Source of the DNA: CAYQPF01 sp964419225
Lineage (GTDB): Bacteria; Cloacimonadota; Cloacimonadia; Cloacimonadales; CAYQPF01
Direction of reading: 5' to 3'
Assembly (NCBI GenBank): GCA_964419225.1
Contig: CAYQPF010000122.1
Location: 1 to 15,093 of the forward strand
DNA length: 15,093 nt
Shown: piece after piece, positions 1-6,835 of the stretch
How the letters are laid out: each line of letters opens with the position of its first letter
Position numbering within the stretch: position 1 is the stretch's first letter
Translations under genes and position numbers: made by a program
Notes under the pieces: model-generated
The model's database searches: none
What the model was told of the DNA's origin: nothing
Seen by the model: only the letters and a program-made list of their open reading frames with translations

Positions 1-269
1 ATCCTCAAATTTTTTATAATAGTGTTAGTGATATGATGCATATTCAATGGGATGAATATCCCCTAACAGTGAATAGATTCAATCTTTATGGAAGTAATTT
101 TGCTGATGGATCAGAATCTCAATTTATTACCTCCACAACAGGAACTCCTGAATTTGATCTTGCAATCACTGAGCCCTACAAATTCTATTTTATCCGGGCA
201 GAAAGAGATATTCCTGCAGCAAAAAGAGCAATGCCGGCCCGAGGTACCCAAGCAACAAAGAAAAACTAA
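1..269 (+). CDS. 3' end of a paralogue of the downstream large secreted protein (5' part outside window)
   Basis: Only the last 88 full codons are visible; codons begin at position 3 and the stop is TAA at 267-269. The translation reads on from the window edge without a start, so the ATG at 33 is internal. The segment is a fibronectin-like beta domain (MMHIQWDEYPLTVNRFNLYG...FYFIRAERD) followed by a basic tail, AAKRAMPARGTQATKKN. It aligns without gaps to codons 1912-1997 of the 1997-residue protein at 664-6657: of 86 aligned residues only four differ (T/A, E/D, P/A, A/T), and this copy has two extra residues (KN). It is therefore the end of a second, upstream member of the same family, arranged head to tail. 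Whether that copy also carries a protease domain cannot be seen. The function of the C-terminal domain is unknown; a role in surface attachment or export is inference. Confidence 0.85.
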   Translation, partial: PQIFYNSVSDMMHIQWDEYPLTVNRFNLYGSNFADGSESQFITSTTGTPEFDLAITEPYKFYFIRAERDIPAAKRAMPARGTQATKKN

Positions 270-290
270 AAAGTTCAATGTCTGAATAAA

Positions 291-324
291 GCCCGTTTCT
301 GTTTAGGAACGGGCTTGCTTTTAT
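291..324 (+). terminator. Rho-independent terminator of the upstream paralogue
   Basis: GCCCGTT at 291-297 pairs with AACGGGC at 308-314, extended inward by a T-G wobble and a C-G pair. The loop is about six bases, and a T-rich run (TTGCTTTTA) follows. It lies 21 bases after the stop codon at 269. The stem sequence is shared with the terminator at 6681-6714. Confidence 0.85.
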
Positions 325-355
325 TAATCTAAATCGAATTTCTTAATAATTGTCC

Positions 356-384
356 TTGACAACTAAAAATCAGGTTTGTATCTT
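356..384 (+). promoter_or_regulatory. Candidate sigma70-type promoter for the large protease gene
   Basis: TTGACA at 356-361 is a perfect -35 consensus. A 17-base spacer separates it from TATCTT at 379-384, a 4/6 match to the -10 box. It lies just after the upstream terminator and points toward the gene starting at 664. Transcription would begin near 391, giving an untranslated leader of about 270 bases. Promoter consensus in this phylum may differ, so the call rests on the -35 match and position only. Confidence 0.45.
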
Positions 385-507
385 AAAATCTGAAGAGAGA
401 AAAAAATGATATCGAAAAATAATGTGAAAGACAATGTAGTTGTTAACTAGTTGCCTGTTAAATGTTGGTCAACAATAAGCAGGATGATAAAGATCATTTC
501 AAAGTAA

Positions 508-651
508 AATCGGCTAAATATTAAGCTGGATTATTTAAAACATATAGAAAAAGTAGCGAAAGCAAATAATATCAAAAAAGAGCAGGTGGATTGTATTATT
601 AGTTTTCGTAAACTCTTAACATTCTAAACAAATAATGAAGTTAACGCAAGT
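508..651 (+). pseudogene. Possible decayed remnant of kdpC (C-terminal part)
   Basis: The frame starting at 508 is open to a TAA at 625 and reads ...KLDYLKHIEKVAKANNIKKEQVDCII.... This resembles the conserved C-terminal stretch of KdpC, the small subunit of the Kdp potassium ATPase; E. coli KdpC has IPRVAKARNLSVEQLTQLI there. Past the TAA the same frame reads TNNEVNAS, which puts F and VN at the same spacing as the FxGxPxVN element of KdpC. There is no start codon, about three residues are missing between the two blocks, and stops lie on both sides, so it cannot encode a working protein. It sits in the 394-base non-coding interval before the protease gene. The similarity is from memory and short, so chance remains possible. 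The rest of the interval (385-507 apart from the promoter) shows nothing recognisable. Confidence 0.35.
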
Positions 652-663
652 TAGGGAGGAAGT

Positions 664-3600
664 ATGAGAGTGAAAGCAATTTTAATTGCATCGATTTTAT
701 TTTTTTTGACTCTGTCTTTATCTGCAACTGTAGAATTCTTAAGTTTAGCAGAGCAGGTACAAGCCGCAAAATTGATCATCTATGGAGAAGTGTTATCATC
801 AGAATGTCATACCGAGGGCAAAGCGAATTTCATTTATACCGATTATACCGTGAGAATTATTGAATCGTTGTATGGAAATTATAAAACTGACACAATAATT
901 CTCTCACTAGCCGGAGGCAGAATCGGAGATAAATGTATGAGTGCGAGTGATGTTCCTGCACTTCAGGTAGGCGAAAAATCAATATTTATGCTGGTTGACA
1001 CCGATAACAAAACCTTATCACCACTTGTGGGCAGTTATCAGGGAAGATATATTGAAGAATTGAATTCATCCGGAACTGCAAGAATAATCAAAGACAGCAA
1101 TTACCGGGCCATGAAAGATGAAAATGGCAGTGAAATACTTTTTGAAACCTTCAAATCTGATCTGGTAAGAAATATCTCAGCCTATAAGGCTTTGCCTGAA
1201 AAAAACAGACAATTAAAGCCTGAAAGTGTGAAATACCTGATTATGGATAAGAGTGAGCTTAGATATGTCGGTGGAGCAAAGACTATTGCCCCATTTTTGG
1301 CACCACCTCTGGAAGCACAAAATCCCAATCCGGCACCATCAGCTCCAGCCGGAAGTGCTATTATTAATCAACCGGCTCAGAGTATCCCAGGGACTACTCC
1401 TATAGAAAATGAGATCCGCTATCAGGTACCACATTGCTGGACCAGTGCCCCCACAACAATGGAACCTGTTCCAAACTCTTATTCCTGGGCTAATCACGAT
1501 CAATACATGATGGCTGTTTGGAACAAATACCTGAGAATCTTCACAGTGTCTGCACCGACAGGAAATTATGGCTATCCCAATTTTATTAATGAAATGTGTG
1601 GATATGTTTCTGAAGCAAATCTTCAGAGCATTTATGGCCGTGGCTGGGGTACAGCAGCTGCCGTTTGCTTCACGTGGTGGGTTTGGCCTACATCTTATCT
1701 GGCTGAAGCAGATATCTGTATGAATCCATCTCTGAATTGGACATTAAACAGCTACGCAACTTATTTAGATAATAATTTATTTTCGATTGATACCGTCTTA
1801 TTGCATGAACTTGGTCATGCCTGGGGTGCTAATCATGAGTTTAATACTATGTCAGTTATGAATTATGCCCCCAAAAAGTATTTCGCTTATACGGCACTAA
1901 ATACAGATGATGCTAATGGCTTAAGAAATGAATATTCCGGAGATATTAGCAGAAAGTCCATTGGTATTTGTGGTTATAAGGATACAGGTTATCAATCTTA
2001 TACAGATGCTCAATTTACTAGTAATAGTATTATCGCCGGTACCTCGATGACTCTGACTAATTTTACCGTGGAAAATCCCGGTACGATGAGTGCAAATGCT
2101 GTCATAGATTTCTTCCTTACTCCGGTGATTATGTCTTGGGATGGAGCCATCCATTTAGGTACTTATGATATGGGAGGTTATGGCGGTGGAAGTCGAAATT
2201 ATATTAGCAGCTACAATATTGGAGTACCATCCTCTACACCTTTAGGAGATTATTATTTGGCTATGTCTGTTGTAACTCCTGGGGATGAAATACCAAATGA
2301 TAATGTGTCCTGGGTTGATAATCAAATACATATCATTGGAGTTATTCCCAGTGGAGTTTGGACTGGTACTTATAGTTTCAATTGGGATCACTATCAAAAT
2401 TGGCAGGACGGGAGAGTACCAACCGCTGAGTCAAATGTGCTAATACCAGCCGGTTGTACCAGATATCCGAATAATACCACAAATGTTGCCGACTGTCATG
2501 ATCTAACGGTAGAATATGGGGCTTCTATAGGAATCACAGCCAACTATTTTCTGAACGTCATGGGCGATTTTAATTGTGCCGGAAGCATGACTATAAACGG
2601 TGGCGGAGATTTTAGAGTTTTTGGTAATACTACCTGGCAAAATGGATCTATCCTGACATATGATTCAAGTGCTTCCATCTGGATCTACGGTAACTGGACA
2701 GTAAATCAACTGGCGAATGTTCAGTTAGGATATGGTACTATTAATTTCCAAGGGTCTAATAATAGTAATATTATTATCCATGGAACAACCAATCGCTTCA
2801 ATAATGTCAGCATAAATAAATCAGATGGAGCTGCCGTAATTTTCTCTAATGCATCCACCGAAAATCTTAGAGTAACAGGTAACATAACCGTGCAAAATGG
2901 CAGCTATTTCTATTTAAATAGTGAAAAATATATAAATCTTTTTGGAGATCTGGATTGTTATGCAAATTCCTACATAATTGGAAATCAGGGTAGAATTGTA
3001 ATGTCTGGCAGTAATCAGGACATCAACATTCAGAGTGCAGAGAGCTACTTGTGCGGGCTAACCATTGCCGGATCCAATACTGTGACAATGTTGTCCAATC
3101 TCACATTGAATGGGGATATTTATTTCTCAACCCAAGCACTGAATACAAACTTCTTTACTCTTACTGTTAAAGGTAATTGGACTAATTATTACGGTACTAC
3201 CGCCTTTAATGAAGGATCAGGAACAGTTGTCTTTGCGGGAGACCGAAATCAATATGTCACAAATGAGACCTTCTACAACCTGACTCTTAATAAGACTAAC
3301 AGTCAGCTGATCATTTCTGCAGGAGTGACTGTTAGTTGTACACAATACACCTGGATAAGTGGAGAACTGAATATTGCCGGTACCTTTAATGCGAACGATT
3401 TGACAAATCCCGGTATCGCTGGACGTTATTTTGTGTATAACGGAACAGTGAATTTATCTCAGGATGGTTCGCAACCTATTGACCTGCTAGGTCACATCAG
3501 TCTATATGAAGGGAACTTTAATATCTACGGAGGAAATGGTATTGCGTGGTTTCCTTTTTATCAGGATGCTTCCTTAACTTTAGCAGCCGGAACACTTGAT

Positions 3601-6600
3601 TTCAAGAATCAGGGTTTAAATATCAATGCTTCTGCCAATATTGCTACTAATATCAACGGTGGTTTAATCAAAGTGAATGGTTCTTTGAATGTAAATAATA
3701 GTCAGTTTGTCCAGAATAATGGAGAGATTGAGCTGTATGGAGCTAATGAATGTCATATTCAAATGACATCAGAAACGGGGATTAAAAACCTTGTGATTAA
3801 CAAAACATCTTTAACACCAGTTATTTGTGATACTGATATCAAAGTAAACGGAGATTTTACTATTTCCTATGGTAGTTTTTTAGCACCTTCCGGGAATTTC
3901 TCTATCGGAGGAAACTGGATTAATAACATCGGACCGGATGCTTTCCAGGATAATTTTGGAACAGTTGTTTTTACGGGAAGTTCGCATCAATATTCTACAA
4001 ATGAGATTTTCTCGCATCTGACCATTGCTAAAACAGGTGGTGCGTTCAGACCTTGGAATAGTTATGTGGCTTGTGATTATTACAACTATGTCAGTGGTGC
4101 AGTGGATGTCTTTAACGGTACTTTCTCTGCCTATCATTTGACTCAACCTGGAATTTACGGTGATTTCTATGCTAACCTGTTCAGCACGATAGATCTTTAT
4201 CAAAACAATCTCGATCCTGTCGATTTGAATGGAAATCTGTTTATTTTCGGAGGAATCATTAATGTTCATGGGGGAGGGATGACTTCAGCTTTGGGTATGG
4301 CTGCTCCTGCTTCTTTAAATATGTCTTCCGGAGAGTTAAACTTTTTGGATCAGGGTATTCAAATTGGTGCAACCACTTTTGCATGTACCATAACAGGGGG
4401 TATCTTAAGAACTGCCGGAAGTTTTATAGATTATTCCGGAACTTTTAACCCCTCAGGATTGTATCTGGAATTTATCGGTGGGGCTGAAGCACTATTCTCT
4501 CTGACAACCGGAAGTTATTTAAACACAGTTACAATAAATAAAAGTGGAGGATCTTCTGTAGGTATAAGGCAAAATTCTCAAAAAGTTGATAATCAAAATC
4601 AAAGAACAAATAATGTAACAGCCTATGGGAATATGAGATTTACCGGAGATTTCATTCTTTCAAACGGTATATTTTCTGCTCCTGATAATTTGATTTTAGA
4701 AGGTAATCTCAACGTCGGCTCAAGTGCTAGCTTTATTCCAAATAATGGAACAGTAGTCTTTGCCGGAAGTAATCAAAATGCTTTCAGCGGGAATGCTACA
4801 TTTTATAATCTATCTCTGAATAAATCCGGAGAAGAAAAGTATGTAGTTCTCAATGGAACAAAGCATTGGGAAGTGAATGGTAATCTGGTTTGTTATTATG
4901 GATCCTTCCATGTTATTGAACAGGCTTCCATGGTAGTTGCCGGGAATGTTGTATTACCAGCAGGTGGTGGGCTAATGCTCGATGGAGCAGAAGCTGTCCT
5001 AAGCTATGGTGGAAATCTGACTGATTATAATACATCTTCTTCCAGTTTCATTGGTTTCAATATGGCTTCTGGTATTGTCAATATCAATGGAGAAGGCGAT
5101 CAACGCTTTGCCACAAGTCAGCCTGTACTGGCATTTCCCGGCTTATACATCAATAAATCTGCCGGAAGCTTCATCCCGGTTAATCACATGACAGTAAACG
5201 GAGACTTCTCTTTGAACGGAAACTTTGGGTTGGAAGTTACAGGCAGAAATCACTCCTTCTATGGGAATTTCTTTGTTTCTGATGCGAGTAATTGGTATGA
5301 TCACACATGTCAATTGATCTTTGCCGGTACAACAGACCAAAATTTACAGATTCAGGCACCTTTAACTAATGTCTGGTTTAAGAATATGATGGTTAACAAA
5401 ACAGGAGCAAATCCACTGCTTCTTCTTTCAGATATCCGTTTGTTGAATTCACCATTTTTACGGATTTATGCCGGAACCTTTAATCTGAATGGATATGATG
5501 TCGAAACCAATGGAGATGTCTTGGTGGAATCCAATGCCATAATGACCATTCCAGAAGGTTCAGCCCTAAAAGTTGATGGTTCTGTAGATGTAAATACCGG
5601 GGGAGTAATTAATTTTACCGGTGTTTCCGGGAATCCAGCCATTATGACACATTACACAACTCCAAATTACGGTTTCATGGTGGATAGTGCAGCACGAATC
5701 TCTGCGGAATATGCGGTATTTGAGTATATGAATACCAATGGAATTTATGTTACAACAACAGGTTTGGTTGATACTTATCATAGTTTCAACAATTGCGAGT
5801 TCAGGAATGGGGCAAGCGGAGGCTGCCTTTTAAAAGTCGAGAATTCCCAGGATTTGATGCCTGATATGGTTAATTTCCCTGCTAATACCTGGGGAGGTAC
5901 ATATAATGTCAGCAAGACTTCAGATACAGGCTCGCTTGTATTCATGACACCAGTGGGAGATTTTGCCGGAGCAGCATATGAATCTGATGTTTATAACCGG
6001 ATCAGCTGGGTTATGTCGGGACAACCTGATTTGACAGTTGATGCTGTAATAATCAGCAATGTCACCCCTTATATTGGAGATTTGATTGATGTTAGCGTGA
6101 GAATCATCAACTCAGGCACGGCGAATGTAGCACAGTCTTTCTATTTGGATTTCTTCTCTAATCTGGATACTCCTCCAGTTTTAGGTCAATATGGTACTTA
6201 TTATGCGACAATTCCCGGGTTGGCTGCCGGAGATACAGTTTCATATCTCTTTAGCGGAATAACTTATAATGGGGACAGCACCTGGAATATGTATGCAGTT
6301 CTGGACACAGATGGTCAGATCACAGAAAGTAATGAAGGTAACAATATCTCAGTTGCCTATAATGTAAATTGGCAGGAATTGCCGATAGTGCTGAATCCTC
6401 AAATTTTTTATAATAGTGTTAGTGATATGATGCATATTCAATGGGATGAGTATCCGTTAACGGTGAACAGATTCAATCTTTATGGAAGTAATTTTGCTGA
6501 TGGTTCAGAATCTCAGTTTATTGCTTCCACTACAGGAACTCCTGAATTTGATCTTGCGATCACAGATGCTTACAAATTCTATTTTATCCGGGCGGAAAGA

Positions 6601-6657
6601 GATATCCCGGCAGCAAAGAGAGCAATGCCGGCTCGTGGTACCCAAACAACAAAGTAA
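664..6657 (+). CDS. Large secreted matrixin-like metalloprotease with beta-repeat stalk
   Basis: The protein has 1997 residues. ATG 664 is chosen because AGGGAGGA at 653-660 sits just upstream and a Sec signal peptide follows (MRVK, then a hydrophobic run to LSLSA, about residue 21). Domains seen: residues about 22-180, a beta domain with the GGRIGDK motif often found before secreted metzincins; about 251-428, a zinc protease with HELGHAWGANH at 381-391 (three zinc histidines, catalytic E382), Met-turn SVMNY at 397-401 and LNTDDANGLRNEYSG, as in matrixins (family M10A); about 454-559, CARDB-like; 564-598, a W-rich GVWTGTYSFNW module; 691 to about 1580, nine copies of a G-x-V-x-F-x-G...N-L-x-I-N-K-S repeat; about 1595-1785, beta-helix-like; 1788 to about 1902, a second CARDB domain; then a C-terminal domain shared with the upstream paralogue. 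It probably cleaves proteins outside the cell or at its surface; the substrate is unknown. Unlike its two downstream neighbours it lacks the NPFNP-type T9SS sorting domain. Protease assignment is strong, overall role is inference. Confidence 0.9.
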   Translation: MRVKAILIASILFFLTLSLSATVEFLSLAEQVQAAKLIIYGEVLSSECHTEGKANFIYTDYTVRIIESLYGNYKTDTIILSLAGGRIGDKCMSASDVPALQVGEKSIFMLVDTDNKTLSPLVGSYQGRYIEELNSSGTARIIKDSNYRAMKDENGSEILFETFKSDLVRNISAYKALPEKNRQLKPESVKYLIMDKSELRYVGGAKTIAPFLAPPLEAQNPNPAPSAPAGSAIINQPAQSIPGTTPIENEIRYQVPHCWTSAPTTMEPVPNSYSWANHDQYMMAVWNKYLRIFTVSAPTGNYGYPNFINEMCGYVSEANLQSIYGRGWGTAAAVCFTWWVWPTSYLAEADICMNPSLNWTLNSYATYLDNNLFSIDTVLLHELGHAWGANHEFNTMSVMNYAPKKYFAYTALNTDDANGLRNEYSGDISRKSIGICGYKDTGYQSYTDAQFTSNSIIAGTSMTLTNFTVENPGTMSANAVIDFFLTPVIMSWDGAIHLGTYDMGGYGGGSRNYISSYNIGVPSSTPLGDYYLAMSVVTPGDEIPNDNVSWVDNQIHIIGVIPSGVWTGTYSFNWDHYQNWQDGRVPTAESNVLIPAGCTRYPNNTTNVADCHDLTVEYGASIGITANYFLNVMGDFNCAGSMTINGGGDFRVFGNTTWQNGSILTYDSSASIWIYGNWTVNQLANVQLGYGTINFQGSNNSNIIIHGTTNRFNNVSINKSDGAAVIFSNASTENLRVTGNITVQNGSYFYLNSEKYINLFGDLDCYANSYIIGNQGRIVMSGSNQDINIQSAESYLCGLTIAGSNTVTMLSNLTLNGDIYFSTQALNTNFFTLTVKGNWTNYYGTTAFNEGSGTVVFAGDRNQYVTNETFYNLTLNKTNSQLIISAGVTVSCTQYTWISGELNIAGTFNANDLTNPGIAGRYFVYNGTVNLSQDGSQPIDLLGHISLYEGNFNIYGGNGIAWFPFYQDASLTLAAGTLDFKNQGLNINASANIATNINGGLIKVNGSLNVNNSQFVQNNGEIELYGANECHIQMTSETGIKNLVINKTSLTPVICDTDIKVNGDFTISYGSFLAPSGNFSIGGNWINNIGPDAFQDNFGTVVFTGSSHQYSTNEIFSHLTIAKTGGAFRPWNSYVACDYYNYVSGAVDVFNGTFSAYHLTQPGIYGDFYANLFSTIDLYQNNLDPVDLNGNLFIFGGIINVHGGGMTSALGMAAPASLNMSSGELNFLDQGIQIGATTFACTITGGILRTAGSFIDYSGTFNPSGLYLEFIGGAEALFSLTTGSYLNTVTINKSGGSSVGIRQNSQKVDNQNQRTNNVTAYGNMRFTGDFILSNGIFSAPDNLILEGNLNVGSSASFIPNNGTVVFAGSNQNAFSGNATFYNLSLNKSGEEKYVVLNGTKHWEVNGNLVCYYGSFHVIEQASMVVAGNVVLPAGGGLMLDGAEAVLSYGGNLTDYNTSSSSFIGFNMASGIVNINGEGDQRFATSQPVLAFPGLYINKSAGSFIPVNHMTVNGDFSLNGNFGLEVTGRNHSFYGNFFVSDASNWYDHTCQLIFAGTTDQNLQIQAPLTNVWFKNMMVNKTGANPLLLLSDIRLLNSPFLRIYAGTFNLNGYDVETNGDVLVESNAIMTIPEGSALKVDGSVDVNTGGVINFTGVSGNPAIMTHYTTPNYGFMVDSAARISAEYAVFEYMNTNGIYVTTTGLVDTYHSFNNCEFRNGASGGCLLKVENSQDLMPDMVNFPANTWGGTYNVSKTSDTGSLVFMTPVGDFAGAAYESDVYNRISWVMSGQPDLTVDAVIISNVTPYIGDLIDVSVRIINSGTANVAQSFYLDFFSNLDTPPVLGQYGTYYATIPGLAAGDTVSYLFSGITYNGDSTWNMYAVLDTDGQITESNEGNNISVAYNVNWQELPIVLNPQIFYNSVSDMMHIQWDEYPLTVNRFNLYGSNFADGSESQFIASTTGTPEFDLAITDAYKFYFIRAERDIPAAKRAMPARGTQTTK
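2734..5400 (+). repeat. Nine-copy beta repeat inside the protease gene
   Basis: A degenerate unit with pattern G-x-(V/I)-x-(F/I)-x-G-x-x-x-Q...(F/L)-x-N-(L/V)-x-(I/L)-N-K-(S/T) begins at residues 691, 776, 853, 1020, 1099, 1267, 1362, 1470 and 1549. Examples are GTVVFAGDRNQYVTNETFYN and GTVVFTGSSHQYSTNEIFSH. Spacing is 77-108 residues or about 167. The intervening segments are rich in N, G, S and T and in short alternating strands, as in beta-solenoid or adhesin stalks. The likely role is a rigid, extended stalk or a binding surface; this is inferred from composition. Confidence 0.75.
3220..4746 (+). repeat. Tandem higher-order repeat of about 246 residues
   Basis: Residues 853-1098 (3220-3957) and 1099-1361 (3958-4746) align over their whole length. 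Matching landmarks are GTVVFAG/GTVVFTG, GTFNANDLTNPGI/GTFSAYHLTQPGI, QPIDLLG/DPVDLNG, GTLDFKNQGLNI/GELNFLDQGIQI and GDFTISYGSFLAPSGN/GDFILSNGIFSAPDNL. The distances between corresponding motifs (853 to 1099 and 1020 to 1267) are 246 and 247. The second copy carries about 17 extra residues near 4567-4630, rich in Q and N. This is an internal gene duplication, old enough for the protein sequence to diverge. Confidence 0.7.
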
Positions 6658-6680
6658 AACTATAGGATAATTAACTAATT

Positions 6681-6714
6681 AAGCCCGTTTCGGAAAAGAA
6701 CGGGCTTTTTTTGT
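6681..6714 (+). terminator. Rho-independent terminator of the protease gene
   Basis: AAGCCCGTT at 6681-6689 pairs with AACGGGCTT at 6699-6707 (nine perfect pairs), followed by a T run. It lies 24 bases after the stop codon. Its core stem equals that of the terminator at 291-324. The remaining bases to the next start (6715-6835) hold no convincing promoter or RNA structure. Confidence 0.9.
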
Positions 6715-6835
6715 TTTATGGCTGCTTTGCGAGAACTGGAACAAATATTGCACATTGTAAACTGTCCGTCAGAATAAAGCAAGGGCAGATTCTGATGATG
6801 AAAAATCGTAAAATTGATATTGATTGAGGTGTGGT

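Noticed and set aside
406..450. Fourteen-codon frame after the candidate promoter with a purine-rich stretch upstream
   Set aside because: Too short to judge, no recognisable sequence, and no regulatory hairpin follows it.
635..667. Ten-codon upstream frame overlapping the protease start as ATGA (and a similar 10-codon frame at 6795-6827 ending over the next ribosome binding site)
   Set aside because: Both are very short, with no similarity to each other and no attenuator-type codon runs; chance is the simpler explanation.
6824..6835. TTG at 6824 as start of the first propeller gene
   Set aside because: It would put the ribosome binding site GAGGTG inside the coding sequence and add RCG before the signal peptide; ATG 6836 has proper spacing and matches the paralogue.
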